A DNA stretch of 46,218 nucleotides from Bacillaceae bacterium UBA7792. Its GTDB lineage: Bacteria > Bacillota > Bacilli > Bacillales > Cytobacillaceae. The DNA is taken from assembly GCA_002480735.1 (NCBI GenBank), contig DLCS01000191.1:1-46218 (forward strand). Direction: 5' to 3'. Each line of letters starts with the position of its first letter. The first letter of the stretch is position 1. The notes beneath the pieces are model-generated. The model was not told the DNA's origin, did not search any database, and saw nothing but the letters and a program-made list of their open reading frames with translations. Shown here piece after piece: positions 16,289 to 25,751 of the stretch. Position numbers and translations under genes: made by a program.

Positions 16289-17653
16289 TTATGCACCTGA
16301 AGGAACGGCAGCATTATCAAATCGTCTTTCTAAATTTACGAATTTATTATACTCCTTCACAAATGCAAGTGAAACAGTCCCCGTCGGACCATTACGCTGT
16401 TTAGCAATGATAATTTCAATGATATTCTTGTTTTCCGATTCTTTGTCATAATAATCATCACGATAAAGGAATGCCACAATATCAGCATCCTGCTCAATAC
16501 TACCAGATTCACGAATATCAGACATCATTGGCCTCTTATCTTGTCTTTGCTCAACACCACGGGAAAGCTGGGATAACGCGATGACAGGAACCTCTAATTC
16601 ACGTGCTAATTGCTTAAGGGAACGGGAAATTTCGGAGACCTCCTGCTGACGATTTTCCCCAGAGCGACCACTTCCCAAAATTAACTGAAGGTAATCAATC
16701 AAAATCATCCCCAATCCATGTTCTTGCTTCAAGCGGCGACACTTCGACCGAATATCCTGTACTCTAACTCCTGGTGTATCATCGATAAAAATGCCTGCAT
16801 TGGATAAGCTCCCCATGGCCATCGTTAGCTTACCCCAGTCCTCATCGGTGAGCGAACCCGTTCTTAAACGCTGGGCATCAATATTTCCTTCTGCACAAAG
16901 CATACGCATAACCAGCTGCTCTGCACCCATCTCCAAACTGAAAATAGCCACGTTTTCTCCCGTTTTCGTTGCCACATTTTGAGCAATGTTTAATGCAAAG
17001 GCAGTTTTACCAACCGATGGACGGGCACCAACGATAATTAGGTCATTTCTTTGAAAGCCAGCCGTCATTTTGTCTAGCTCTGCAAATCCTGTCGCAATTC
17101 CCGTAATCTCGCCCACTCGATTATGCAGCATTTCAATATTATCATAGGTCCTGACGAGGACATCCTTAATATTATGGAAAGCACCAGCATTCTTCCGGCC
17201 AGAAACTTCCATGATTTTTTTCTCCGCTTCTACAAGAAGTGCTTCCACTTCATCCTCGCGCTGATATCCATCGGTTGCAATATCAGTCGCCGTGCGGATC
17301 AATCTTCTTAATAAGGACTTCTCCTCTACAATCTTCGCGTAGAACTCAATATTTGCTGCAGTTGGTACTGAACCCGCTAGCTCACTTAAATAACCAATAC
17401 CACCCACATCTTCAAGGAGCTTACTAGCTGCAAGTTCCTCTGAAACTGTAAGCAAATCAACTGGTTTCCCTTGGTCATTAAGCTCTAGCATGACATTGAA
17501 AATCTTTTGATGAGCCCCGCGATAAAAATCTTCGGGGATTAAAATTTCAGTCGCCAGGGTCAGCGAAGAAGGCTCTAGGAAAATAGCACCGAGAACCGCC
17601 TGTTCTGCCTCAATATTCTGTGGGGGAAGACGATCTGCAAATAAATCACTCAT
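16289..17653 (-). CDS. dnaB: Replicative DNA helicase DnaB (named DnaC in B. subtilis)
   Basis: This hexameric 5'-3' helicase unwinds DNA ahead of the replisome and interacts with DnaG. The 454 residues comprise a DnaB N-terminal domain (about 8-110), a linker and a RecA-like ATPase domain. Walker A is GARPSVGKT (209-217), and DnaB motifs include LIDYLQLI and SQLSRGVEQR. The start MSDLFADRLPPQNIEAEQAVLG is canonical. It follows rplI in the same direction but a terminator-like hairpin lies between them, so expression may be partly independent. Confidence 0.97.
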   Translation of the reverse strand: MSDLFADRLPPQNIEAEQAVLGAIFLEPSSLTLATEILIPEDFYRGAHQKIFNVMLELNDQGKPVDLLTVSEELAASKLLEDVGGIGYLSELAGSVPTAANIEFYAKIVEEKSLLRRLIRTATDIATDGYQREDEVEALLVEAEKKIMEVSGRKNAGAFHNIKDVLVRTYDNIEMLHNRVGEITGIATGFAELDKMTAGFQRNDLIIVGARPSVGKTAFALNIAQNVATKTGENVAIFSLEMGAEQLVMRMLCAEGNIDAQRLRTGSLTDEDWGKLTMAMGSLSNAGIFIDDTPGVRVQDIRSKCRRLKQEHGLGMILIDYLQLILGSGRSGENRQQEVSEISRSLKQLARELEVPVIALSQLSRGVEQRQDKRPMMSDIRESGSIEQDADIVAFLYRDDYYDKESENKNIIEIIIAKQRNGPTGTVSLAFVKEYNKFVNLERRFDNAAVPSGA

Positions 17654-17704
17654 TATTGGAAAACCTCCTTATATTCAGAGGACCATATTTTTCATATCTT
17701 AATT

Positions 17705-17740
17705 AGAAAAATGTGACCAGCCATGAAACTGATCACATTT
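17705..17740 (-). terminator. Terminator hairpin behind rplI
   Basis: AAATGTGA pairs with TCACATTT, extended inside by CAG/CTG after a mismatch. TTTTTC follows on the minus strand. It lies in the gap between rplI and the helicase gene. Confidence 0.7.
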
Positions 17741-17786
17741 CTATCATCTATTCTATCATGTTTTTGATGAATTGGTACTTCCAAAA

Positions 17787-18236
17787 TTAGTTTCCTTCTT
17801 TTACGTGGACATTAAGAGTAGCTGTTACTTCAGAGTGAAGCTTAACAGGAACCTTCGTATGGCCAAGTGCTCGAATAGCATCATCCAGCTCAATTTTTCG
17901 CTTATCAATTTTTATGCTATGGCTTTTTTGGAGAGCTTCGGCGATTTGTTTGCTTGTAATGGAGCCAAATAGACGTCCACCTTCACCAGCCTTAGCGGTT
18001 AATTCCACCGTTATTTTCTCCATTTTCTCTTTTAATTGCTTTGCTGTTTGCAATTCTTCCTCTGCATGCTTTTCTTCCTTTTTCTTTTGAGCATTGAGCA
18101 TGCTCATGTTCGCTTGGTTTGCTTCAATTGCCAATCCTTGCTTTAATAAAAAGTTATGTGCGTAGCCATCTGCTACATTTTTAACCTCACCTTTTTTACC
18201 TTTACCTTTAACATCCTTTAAAAATATAACTTTCAT
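17787..18236 (-). CDS. rplI: 50S ribosomal protein L9
   Basis: L9 binds 23S rRNA near the L1 stalk and has two globular domains joined by a long helix. The 149 residues show the N-terminal domain [21 protein letters not shown], the Lys/Glu-rich connecting helix (about 41-80) and the C-terminal RNA-binding domain. Its ATG overlaps the gdpP stop codon by one base (TAATG), so translation is probably coupled. Confidence 0.98.
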   Translation of the reverse strand: MKVIFLKDVKGKGKKGEVKNVADGYAHNFLLKQGLAIEANQANMSMLNAQKKKEEKHAEEELQTAKQLKEKMEKITVELTAKAGEGGRLFGSITSKQIAEALQKSHSIKIDKRKIELDDAIRALGHTKVPVKLHSEVTATLNVHVKEGN

Positions 18237-20206
18237 TATTTCTTTCTCCCTTCAAGATACTCATCAATTGCTTCTAATAGCTCCTGCTCGGCTTCCACAA
18301 CGCCCATATCATAAAGCTGTGTGGCTGCATTCGTCAAATGGCCTCCGCCCCCGAGGCTCTCCATAATGATTTGAACATTGATGTCACCAAGAGAACGAGC
18401 ACTGATCCCAATCTGATTTTCTTTTCTGTTTGAAATCACAAAAGAAGCCAATACTCCATCCATTGTTAACAGCGTATCTGCGGTTTGCGCGATGACAACC
18501 TGATCAATTACTTGATCCTCCTGCCCCTTTGCAATCGCAATTCCGTCCTTATAAAAATATACTGATTCAATCAATTTAGCACGTCTTAAGTATGTCCGCA
18601 CATCTTCCTTCAAGAACTTTTGGACTAACACGGTATCAGCCCCATGACCCCGTAGAAATGAGGCAGCATCAAAGGTTCTTGCCCCCGTTCTTAAGGTAAA
18701 GCTCTTCGTGTCCACGATAATTCCAGCTAACAACGCTGTTGCCTCAAGCATATCTATTTTACCACGTTTTGGCTGATATTCTAAAAGCTCGGTCACTAAT
18801 TCTGAGGTAGAGGAAGCATACGGCTCCATATAGACAAGCAATGGATTATCTACAAATTCCTCTCCCCTTCGATGATGATCAATCACTACTACGTGGTCAA
18901 TTCGGTGTAGCAGTCTTTCTTCAATCACAAGAGAAGGTTTGTGAGTATCAACAACGACTAACAAAGTGTCCTCGGTAGCCTTTTCTAACGCTTCTTCGGG
19001 GGAAATAAACCGTGAAAACAATCCTTCTTGTTTTCTAATTTCCTCCATTAACCGCCTAACACCCGTATCAATCTCTTGAAAATTCATGACGATATAGCTT
19101 TCACATTGATTTACCTGGGCAATCTTTTGAATTCCAATGGCTGCCCCAACAGCATCCATATCAGGATTTTTATGTCCCATGATAATGACTTTGTCACTCT
19201 CAGTCATCAGTTCCTTCAATGCATGAGAAATCACACGGGCCCGCACCCTTGTTCTTTTCTCAACAGGGTTTGTTTTCCCTCCATAGAACTTTACCTTTCC
19301 ATTCGGAAGCTTGATAACCACCTGATCCCCACCACGACCGAGAGCTAGGTCTAGACTGGATTGGGCTATTTCCCCTAATTCTGGGAGAGATGATACACCA
19401 GAACCTACTCCAATACTTAATGTAAGAGCAATATTTTGTTTCGAGGTTATCTCTCGAGTATCATCCAATATAGAAAATTTACCTTTTTCTAAATTATGAA
19501 GGATTTGTTCGTTAAAAACCGCTATGAAGCGTTCCGAGGAAACTCTCTTCAAAAAGACTCCATTTTCATTAGCCCAATTATTTAAAATGGATGTAACAAG
19601 ACTATTCAGGCTGCTTCGCGATTGATCATCCATTCCCTGTGTGATGTCATCATAATTATCTAAGAAGATAATGGCAATAACCGTTCGTTCATCCTCATAC
19701 ATTTTTTCTACTTCTGCTTGCTCTGTAATGTCGAAGAAATACAGAAGACGTTCCTCAGAACGATGTATGACCTTGAACTTGCGATCCTTTAATGTAAGAG
19801 TCTCACGTTCAACTTCCTGCTTTATTAAGGGAATTAACGAATCTCCTACATCATAAAGAGACTTTCCAATTAAGGATTCCTCTTCAAAACAGGATGCTAA
19901 AAAAGGATTGGCCCATTCAATGTAGTAATCATCATTGATTAGCATGATCCCAATCGGCATTTCCATTAACGCTTCTTCACCGACTTTTTTTACCCGATAA
20001 GAAAGCGTAGATATGTACGTTTCCATTTCCTTTTGCTGTTGAAAATGAACGATAAAGAAAAAATAAAACGGAAAAATAGCAATGAATAAGCCAATTAGGC
20101 TGAATAACCAACTATAATAAGCCAATACTCCTAAAACCACCAAATAAACGGCAATTAATAAAAGGATTGGATAGCGAATAGACCGTTTTTCCAAATACGA
20201 AGGCAT
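18236..20206 (-). CDS. gdpP: Cyclic-di-AMP phosphodiesterase GdpP (YybT)
   Basis: GdpP hydrolyses cyclic di-AMP to pApA and so influences cell-wall, potassium and beta-lactam responses. The 656 residues contain two membrane helices (about 12-53), a degenerate PAS domain (about 70-165), a degenerate GGDEF domain (about 170-300), a DHH domain and DHHA1. Metal ligands are visible: GHKNPDMD (344-351), DTH (420-422) and DHH (443-445). [10 protein letters not shown] marks DHHA1. I start at the ATG at 20206 ([13 protein letters not shown]), which has GGGAG eight bases upstream. A TTG at 20221 is in frame but is part of the ribosome binding region. It lies between yybS and rplI in one operon. Confidence 0.96.
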   Translation of the reverse strand: MPSYLEKRSIRYPILLLIAVYLVVLGVLAYYSWLFSLIGLFIAIFPFYFFFIVHFQQQKEMETYISTLSYRVKKVGEEALMEMPIGIMLINDDYYIEWANPFLASCFEEESLIGKSLYDVGDSLIPLIKQEVERETLTLKDRKFKVIHRSEERLLYFFDITEQAEVEKMYEDERTVIAIIFLDNYDDITQGMDDQSRSSLNSLVTSILNNWANENGVFLKRVSSERFIAVFNEQILHNLEKGKFSILDDTREITSKQNIALTLSIGVGSGVSSLPELGEIAQSSLDLALGRGGDQVVIKLPNGKVKFYGGKTNPVEKRTRVRARVISHALKELMTESDKVIIMGHKNPDMDAVGAAIGIQKIAQVNQCESYIVMNFQEIDTGVRRLMEEIRKQEGLFSRFISPEEALEKATEDTLLVVVDTHKPSLVIEERLLHRIDHVVVIDHHRRGEEFVDNPLLVYMEPYASSTSELVTELLEYQPKRGKIDMLEATALLAGIIVDTKSFTLRTGARTFDAASFLRGHGADTVLVQKFLKEDVRTYLRRAKLIESVYFYKDGIAIAKGQEDQVIDQVVIAQTADTLLTMDGVLASFVISNRKENQIGISARSLGDINVQIIMESLGGGGHLTNAATQLYDMGVVEAEQELLEAIDEYLEGRKK

Positions 20207-20242
20207 TTCTTCAGCTCCCAAAATTCTAAACGTTTCTAAAGC

Positions 20243-21181
20243 TTACTTTTTGCTCTTTTCAATTACCCACTTTCTTAAATTAAAACCTAAGTCAATTATA
20301 CCTAATATCCTGACAATATAAAGCAGTATTGGTAAAAAGACTGTGATCAAAATAGGTACAAATTTAGGGATTCCCTTCTCATAGGAAAAGAAATAAACGA
20401 AGGATAATCCTTGAATAATTAGGAAGAACTGTAGGATAAAGGATAGATTCAACAACGCTGAATACCAATAGGTTCCCTGTTCAGGATTGAACAGCAAAAA
20501 GGCAATCAATACGATCAAATAATACCATAGAAAGCTTTTTGGTAAGCTTAATTCCCTAAATGGCTTCCATCGGGGAACATCGAAGCCAAATCTTCTTAGA
20601 ATCGGAAAAGAAATAAGTTCAATAACAAAGACCATTAGACATGAAGCCATAACAAAAACACTTGGTACTAAAGTTACGAGCATTTGTATGCCAGTATTGA
20701 ATTGCTCCACTACTGCTGCATCAAGAGGCTGTCCCAGCTTCTCCATCATTTGAAATGTTTGATCAACCGACTTCTCAAACAACTGTATGGATTCTTTGAT
20801 CACATCAATTTCAAAGAACGCTACTGAAACCGCATATTGAGCAACGAGCGTGATTAGAAAAACAATTGTCCCTGCAATATAACCCGCTAGTCTTTTCTTC
20901 TTCTCTCTAATAAAATCACCGATTACTAATCCGGTAAGCCCGTACAATAGTGACAAGGGAATGGCCATTACAGTGCCAACAATTAAAGATATTAGCAGTG
21001 CCCCTACCAGAAAAACAAGCGAGCTTTTACGGTCATTTTTAGCTGCAAACATGATAAAAGGTAATGGGATAAACAAATTGGTTACCGACCCAAGTAAAGG
21101 GATATAAATCGTCATAAGTAATAAAACGGCAAAGGCAGCTAAAAATATCGCACCTTCTGTTAGCTTATGTACACTTTTCAC
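20243..21181 (-). CDS. yybS: YybS family membrane protein (DUF2232)
   Basis: This 312-residue integral membrane protein has about seven hydrophobic segments, the first at roughly 11-45. Sequence and position just upstream of gdpP match YybS (DUF2232). The biochemical function is unknown. A distant relation to ECF-transporter S components has been suggested for such families, but I cannot test that here. It ends in a basic tail (LRKWVIEKSKK). The 36-base gap to gdpP suggests one operon yybS-gdpP-rplI. Confidence 0.9.
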   Translation of the reverse strand: MKSVHKLTEGAIFLAAFAVLLLMTIYIPLLGSVTNLFIPLPFIMFAAKNDRKSSLVFLVGALLISLIVGTVMAIPLSLLYGLTGLVIGDFIREKKKRLAGYIAGTIVFLITLVAQYAVSVAFFEIDVIKESIQLFEKSVDQTFQMMEKLGQPLDAAVVEQFNTGIQMLVTLVPSVFVMASCLMVFVIELISFPILRRFGFDVPRWKPFRELSLPKSFLWYYLIVLIAFLLFNPEQGTYWYSALLNLSFILQFFLIIQGLSFVYFFSYEKGIPKFVPILITVFLPILLYIVRILGIIDLGFNLRKWVIEKSKK

Positions 21182-21271
21182 ACTTAAACCTCCTGGATAG
21201 AATCCTACCTCTATTTTACCTAGTATTTACAAGTGCTTCAACAAAGTGATTTTTAATAAATAGAGCGTAAT

Positions 21272-21311
21272 AAAAAAGACAGCTGGTTAACGGAACCAAA
21301 CTGTCTTTTTT
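21272..21311 (-). terminator. Rho-independent terminator of the rpsF-ssb-rpsR operon
   Basis: AAAAAAGACAG pairs with CTGTCTTTTTT and an inner GGTT/AACC extends the hairpin. It lies about 8 bases behind the rpsR stop codon. Confidence 0.9.
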
Positions 21312-21318
21312 ACAGGAA

Positions 21319-21576
<258 letters not shown>

Positions 21577-21603
21577 TTACATCTATTTTTCACCAAGTGC
21601 CAA

Positions 21604-22110
21604 TCAGAATGGAAGGTCATCATCTGAAATATCGATTTGACCGCCACCTGCAAATGGATCTTCATCCATTCGGGTATAACCACCTTGGTAATCGTTATTG
21701 CCGCGATTTTGATTTTGTTGATTCTGATTTCCAAATGGAGCTCCCTGTTCTCTCTGACCGCCAAAGCCTCCAGCATTTCCGCCTGAAGCATTCTTAGGTT
21801 CGAGAAACTGAACACTATCAGCTACAACTTCTGTAACATAGACTCGCTTACCATCTTGTCCTTCATAATTACGTGTTTGAAGTCGACCATCTACACCCGC
21901 AAGACTGCCCTTTTTAAGAAAGTTTGCAACATTTTCTGCAGGACGACGCCAAACAACGCAGTTAATAAAGTCGGCTTCTCTTTCCCCTTGTTGATTCGAG
22001 AAAGTTCGGTTTACAGCAAGGGTGAAGGTAGCAACAGGAACACCATTTGGTGTATATCGCAAGTCTGGATCTTTCGTCAACCGTCCGACTAGAACTACAC
22101 GATTCATCAT
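21604..22110 (-). CDS. ssb: Single-stranded DNA-binding protein SsbA
   Basis: SSB coats single-stranded DNA during replication and repair and recruits partners through its C-terminal tip. The 168 residues consist of an OB fold (about 1-105, [18 protein letters not shown]), a Gly/Asn/Gln-rich linker and the acidic tip [10 protein letters not shown] start at the ATG at 22110, nine bases after AGGAG. An in-frame TTG at 22119 is less likely. A second ATG follows directly and could also be used. The operon context with rpsF and rpsR is that of the main replicative SSB. Confidence 0.97.
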   Translation of the reverse strand: MMNRVVLVGRLTKDPDLRYTPNGVPVATFTLAVNRTFSNQQGEREADFINCVVWRRPAENVANFLKKGSLAGVDGRLQTRNYEGQDGKRVYVTEVVADSVQFLEPKNASGGNAGGFGGQREQGAPFGNQNQQNQNRGNNDYQGGYTRMDEDPFAGGGQIDISDDDLPF

Positions 22111-22133
22111 CAGAATCAACTCCTTTTCGCCAA

Positions 22134-22149
22134 TGTTTCACGTGAAACA
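22134..22149. promoter_or_regulatory. parS site between ssb and rpsF
   Basis: TGTTTCACGTGAAACA is a perfect ParB/Spo0J binding site. It occupies the short intergenic gap within the rpsF-ssb-rpsR operon, so ParB spreading from it could touch this operon. Confidence 0.92.
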
Positions 22150-22174
22150 TTTTGATTTATTGCTATATGTTGAA

Positions 22175-22462
22175 TTACTTTTCGTCTTTAATGACAATAT
22201 GGCGGATGATATCTTCGTTGATTTTAGCTAAACGAGAGAATTCTTCCACAGCCGCAGCATCCGAGTTAACTTTAACAATATGGTAGTAACCATCACGGAA
22301 ATCATTGATTTCATATGCAAGACGGCGCTTACCCCACTCTTTTGATTCTACGATCTCCGCACCATTGCTTGTTAAGATGCCATCAAAGCGCTCTACTAGA
22401 GCCTTCTTAGCTTCATCTTCAATATTTGGGCGGATGATGTACATAATTTCGTACGCTCTCAT
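22175..22462 (-). CDS. rpsF: 30S ribosomal protein S6
   Basis: S6 pairs with S18 on the 30S platform. The 95 residues begin [17 protein letters not shown] and have the typical S6 pattern [20 protein letters not shown] start at the ATG at 22462, seven bases after AAGGAGGT. An upstream GTG at 22471 overlaps the ribosome binding site. A structured leader just upstream can sequester this Shine-Dalgarno sequence, indicating translational feedback. Confidence 0.97.
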   Translation of the reverse strand: MRAYEIMYIIRPNIEDEAKKALVERFDGILTSNGAEIVESKEWGKRRLAYEINDFRDGYYHIVKVNSDAAAVEEFSRLAKINEDIIRHIVIKDEK

Positions 22463-22511
22463 CACGTTCACCTCCTTTTGGTCTACACGGCCCTAAAAAA
22501 AGGGCAAGGAG
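22463..22511 (-). ncRNA. S6:S18-type autoregulatory leader of rpsF
   Basis: In the RNA an outer helix CUCCUU/AAGGAG would trap the rpsF Shine-Dalgarno sequence. An inner hairpin GCCCU-(U-rich loop)-AGGGC stacks on it, and CCG followed by UGUAGACC forms the 3' side of the internal loop. This matches the described S6:S18 leader motif, in which a CCG element mimics the rRNA site of the S6:S18 dimer. The structure was folded by eye. Confidence 0.6.
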
Positions 22512-22581
22512 CAATATTCATTACTCACAAGAAGAAATTATAACACAATGATTCCATAAACACAATAGCGATGAGCTAGAC

Positions 22582-22609
22582 AAAAACACCCTGTACAAAT
22601 ACAGAGTGT
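22582..22609 (-). terminator. Rho-independent terminator of ychF
   Basis: ACAC-C-CTGTA pairs with TACAG-A-GTGT around CAAA, followed by a T tract on the minus strand. It lies 12 bases behind the ychF stop. Confidence 0.75.
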
Positions 22610-22621
22610 GAAAATGAAGAT

Positions 22622-23722
22622 TTAGACATTGAAACGGAAATGAATAATATCTCCGTCTTTGACTTCATAATCCTTTCCTTCTAGACGAACTTTTCCAGCC
22701 TCTTTGGCAGCGGTCATGTTGCCAGCCGCTAAAAGGTCATCATAGGAAACTGTTTCCGCTCGGATAAAGCCTCGCTCAAAATCGGAATGGATAATTCCTG
22801 CACATTGCGGCGCTTTCATTCCTTTACGGAAGGTCCAAGCTCGCACCTCCTGAACACCAGCGGTAAAATAAGTAGCTAGTCCAAGCAAATGATATGCTGC
22901 ACGAATTAATTGATCTAATCCTGACTCCTCAATTCCTAGCTCTTGGAGGAACATCGCCTTTTCTTCTCCCTCAAGCTCCGCAATTTCAGATTCAATTTTG
23001 GCGCAGATGACAATGACTTCTGCATTATCCCCAGCAGCAAATTCCCTTACCTTTTGCACATATTCATTGGATGAAGGATCTGCTACATCATCTTCTCCAA
23101 CATTCGCCACGTATAAGACTGGCTTAATGGTTAAAAGATGAAGACCTTTAACAATTTTTAATTGTTCCTCTGTAAACTCAACGGTTCTAGCAGGCTTCTC
23201 TGCTTCAAAAGCAGCCTTTAACAATTCAAGAACCTCAAGCTCAGCCATCGCTTCCTTATCCTTTTGCTTCGCCATTTTACCTACACGGCCAATGCGTTTT
23301 TCAACAGATTCTAAATCAGCTAAAATGAGCTCCAAATTAATTGTTTCAATATCATCAAGCGGATCTACTTTCCCCGATACATGCGTAATATTTTCATCCA
23401 CAAAACAGCGTACCACTTGGCAAATGGCATCGACTTCACGAATATTCGCTAGGAATTTATTGCCAAGCCCCTCACCTTTACTAGCACCCTTCACGATTCC
23501 AGCGATATCTGTGAATTCAAAGGTCGTAGGTACCGTTTTTTTCGGTTGAACTAATTCTGTTAGTTTTGTTAATCGATAATCTGGAACCTCTACGATTCCG
23601 ACGTTTGGGTCAATCGTACAAAATGGATAGTTTGCAGATTCTGCCCCCGCCTGTGTTATGGCATTAAATAGTGTAGATTTTCCAACATTCGGTAACCCTA
23701 CTATTCCTGCTGTCAAGGCCAT
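22622..23722 (-). CDS. ychF: Redox-regulated ATPase YchF (OLA1 family)
   Basis: YchF is a universally conserved Obg-related P-loop protein that prefers ATP, binds ribosomes and modulates stress responses. The 366 residues show G1 GLPNVGKST (near residue 8), G3 DIAGIV, a coiled-coil insertion and a C-terminal TGS domain ending KDYEVKDGDIIHFRFNV. The start MALTAGIVGLPNVGKS is canonical. It lies downstream of the DUF951 gene, as in B. subtilis. Confidence 0.97.
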   Translation of the reverse strand: MALTAGIVGLPNVGKSTLFNAITQAGAESANYPFCTIDPNVGIVEVPDYRLTKLTELVQPKKTVPTTFEFTDIAGIVKGASKGEGLGNKFLANIREVDAICQVVRCFVDENITHVSGKVDPLDDIETINLELILADLESVEKRIGRVGKMAKQKDKEAMAELEVLELLKAAFEAEKPARTVEFTEEQLKIVKGLHLLTIKPVLYVANVGEDDVADPSSNEYVQKVREFAAGDNAEVIVICAKIESEIAELEGEEKAMFLQELGIEESGLDQLIRAAYHLLGLATYFTAGVQEVRAWTFRKGMKAPQCAGIIHSDFERGFIRAETVSYDDLLAAGNMTAAKEAGKVRLEGKDYEVKDGDIIHFRFNV

Positions 23723-23876
23723 CCAAAGTCACTCCTCAAAGTATAATATTTTGCGATATATGTTCATTAGATTGTCTCGTTGGTTATGCTCAGCCTTAAA
23801 CAATTATAGAGAGTTGCCTACTAAAAGACAAGAAAACATTCATGAATAACCGTTCTCCATCCTTTGCTTTTCATAG

Positions 23877-23905
23877 AAAAAAGCACGAAGTTATTCCTCA
23901 TGCTT
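23877..23905 (-). terminator. Candidate terminator overlapping the end of the DUF951 gene
   Basis: AAGCATGA pairs with TCGTGCTT (one G-U) around a 9-base loop, then TTTTC on the minus strand. The hairpin includes the last codons and stop of the DUF951 gene. Confidence 0.5.
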
Positions 23906-24088
23906 CACTATTATTTTTTTCATTTTTCGTGAAAATTCTTTTCGAGCAATTAAAACACTGTGGGAACAACCTTCACACTTAATCCGAATATCCATCCCTA
24001 AACGAATAATTTTCCAACGGTTTGTACCGCATGGATGTTGTTTTTTCATTTCTACTATATCATTTAAGCCGAATTCCTTTTGTTCCAT
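23891..24088 (-). CDS. DUF951 small protein (YyzM-like)
   Basis: This protein of 65 residues belongs to the DUF951 family, whose function is unknown. Visible features are the HPCGTNRW motif with Cys20 and a CEGC pair (Cys38, Cys41), which may bind a metal, and a basic C-terminus. I start at the ATG at 24088, preceded by GGGGTGA. A GTG at 24097 is in frame but belongs to the ribosome binding site. It lies upstream of ychF, as in other Bacillaceae. Confidence 0.85.
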   Translation of the reverse strand: MEQKEFGLNDIVEMKKQHPCGTNRWKIIRLGMDIRIKCEGCSHSVLIARKEFSRKMKKIIVKHEE

Positions 24089-24250
24089 TCGTGTCACCCC
24101 TTCTTAACTTCCTTCTACTACAATTATATTTATTTTATCAATTTTTCCTAAAGGTTTGTAGAAAATGTTTGTAAACATAAAAAAATCCCATCATTTTAGT
24201 AGATAAACCTTAAATGGTCACAGTCCTTTTAGCTCGGTTTTTAACTAGTA

Positions 24251-24281
24251 TGTATACAATTGAATGTTTCTTCGTATACTG
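24251..24281 (+). promoter_or_regulatory. Candidate forespore (sigma-F/G type) promoter of yyaC
   Basis: TGTATA (24251-24256) is followed after 18 bases by TATACTG (24275-24281), resembling the sigma-G pattern TGAATA-N17/18-CATACTA. Transcription would start near 24290, upstream of the yyaC ATG at 24311 and downstream of an in-frame TTG. yyaC is a forespore gene in B. subtilis. Only the motif supports the assignment here. Confidence 0.4.
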
Positions 24282-24310
24282 ATACTACTAAATTTGCGGG
24301 AGTGGAACCA

Positions 24311-24940
24311 ATGAATCTAAAAAGTAGCCTGTTTCCTAAGAACAATGATTCTGAATCAAGGATTTTTTATGATGAACAGAAAGCATCCCAGAAAATTGCG
24401 ATTGAACTTGTTTCTTTATTACCGGATGGAATCGTTAAGCGTCCAATCGTCTTCTTTTGTATCGGAACAGATCGCTCAACTGGGGATTCATTAGGTCCGC
24501 TCATTGGAACACTCCTGGAAGAAAAAGAAGTTTCTCCATTTCACGTGTATGGCACCCTTGAGGAGCCTATTCATGCTGTTAATCTAGCGGATAAGTTAGA
24601 AGAAGTCAAAGCGAAGCATTTTAATCCGATTATTATTGGGATTGATGCATGCTTAGGTAGGCTAAAAAGTGTAGGTACGATCAAGGTTCAAGAGGGTCCC
24701 GTAAAACCCGGTGCTGGTGTTAAAAAGGAACTGCCTGACGTTGGCGACTTGCATATCACAGGAATCGTAAATGTGAGTGGATTTATGGAATTTTTCGTCC
24801 TCCAAAACACTCGACTCAGCCTTGTTCTTAATATGGCTAAGGTCATTGCCAATGGGATATATGAGGCAAGTAACATCTATCTTCCAAAACATGAATGGTC
24901 CAATCTTCAATACGGTTGGAATAAAGAACAAACAAAATAG
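24311..24940 (+). CDS. yyaC: Sporulation protein YyaC (DUF1256, putative spore protease-like)
   Basis: YyaC is a conserved endospore-former protein with a fold related to the GPR spore protease; its function is not firmly known. The 209 residues include FFCIGTDRSTGDSLGPLIGT, IIGIDACLGR and GVKKELPDVGDLHITGIV, all conserved in the family. I start at the ATG at 24311 (MNLKSSLFPKN), preceded by GGGAG. The longer frame from a TTG at 24260 would start upstream of the predicted transcription start. It is the only + strand gene in the leftward core block and has its own candidate forespore promoter. Confidence 0.92.
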   Translation: MNLKSSLFPKNNDSESRIFYDEQKASQKIAIELVSLLPDGIVKRPIVFFCIGTDRSTGDSLGPLIGTLLEEKEVSPFHVYGTLEEPIHAVNLADKLEEVKAKHFNPIIIGIDACLGRLKSVGTIKVQEGPVKPGAGVKKELPDVGDLHITGIVNVSGFMEFFVLQNTRLSLVLNMAKVIANGIYEASNIYLPKHEWSNLQYGWNKEQTK

Positions 24941-24968
24941 AGAAGAACAGAAATCATCCTTCTCTATT
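24936..24968. terminator. Hairpin between convergent yyaC and DUF554 genes
   Basis: AATAGAGAAG pairs perfectly with CTTCTCTATT and the stem contains both stop codons. The U tract is poor on both strands, so it may be a weak bidirectional terminator. Confidence 0.45.
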
Positions 24969-25683
24969 GAATCGGAACAGGAAAATAATACAAAATGGCC
25001 ACGATTATGGCTGTGACTACAATACCTGGAAGGAGATTAGCAACACGGATTTTTATCAGTCCGATTAAATTAAGACCGATAGCAAAAATCATCACGCCTC
25101 CGGTAGCAGTCATTTCAGAAATAAAGCTATCCATTAGGGCTTGAGGAATGAGTTGGTCAATCTGTGTTGCAAACGCAGCAATGATCCCTTCATATAAAAT
25201 CACAGGAATAGCGGAGAATATTACCCCTATTCCCAAAGTTGTTGTTAGGATAAGCGCAGTGAATCCATCAATAATGGCCTTCGTATAGAGGACATCATGA
25301 TCTCCTCTTATTCCGCTATCGAGTGCACCAATAATTGCCATTGCCCCAATAACGAAAATTAAGGTGGCCGTTACAAAGCCTTGGGCAATGCTTCCTTGTC
25401 CACTTCCATTTCCTACCTTTAATTCAAGCCAATTCCCCAGTCTATTGAGTTTTTCTTCCAAGTCAAAATATTCACCTAGCACCGCACCAAAAACTAGGCT
25501 CAAAATAACAATTAAGAAGTTGTTACTCTTCAATCCCATTTGTAGGCCAAGAACGATGACAGCAAGCCCAATTCCGTGCATAACCGTCCCCTTCATTTGC
25601 TCTGGAATTCGATGTAAGAGCTTGCCTAGTAAAGTTCCAATAATAATTAATAGTCCATTCACCATTGTTCCCAGTAAAAACAT
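24964..25683 (-). CDS. DUF554 family integral membrane protein
   Basis: This 239-residue membrane protein has about seven hydrophobic helices (the first at 5-20, further ones through YFPVPIQ at the end). It matches the DUF554 family by the N-terminal pattern GTMVNGLLIIIGTLLGKLL and the segment VFGAVLGEYFDLEEKLN. The family is thought to include small-molecule transporters, but no substrate is established. It lies downstream of spo0J in the same direction, with a short terminator-like hairpin between them. Confidence 0.88.
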   Translation of the reverse strand: MFLLGTMVNGLLIIIGTLLGKLLHRIPEQMKGTVMHGIGLAVIVLGLQMGLKSNNFLIVILSLVFGAVLGEYFDLEEKLNRLGNWLELKVGNGSGQGSIAQGFVTATLIFVIGAMAIIGALDSGIRGDHDVLYTKAIIDGFTALILTTTLGIGVIFSAIPVILYEGIIAAFATQIDQLIPQALMDSFISEMTATGGVMIFAIGLNLIGLIKIRVANLLPGIVVTAIIVAILYYFPVPIQ

Positions 25684-25724
25684 CGCTTCACCTATGCTGA
25701 TAAAATTTTATTAAAAAATGTAAA

Positions 25725-25746
25725 GAAAAAACCATCATAAGATGGC
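25725..25746 (-). terminator. Short terminator behind spo0J
   Basis: CCATC pairs with GATGG around ATAA, followed by TTTTTTC on the minus strand. The stem is only five pairs, so it may be leaky. Confidence 0.5.
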
Positions 25747-25751
25747 CGAAA

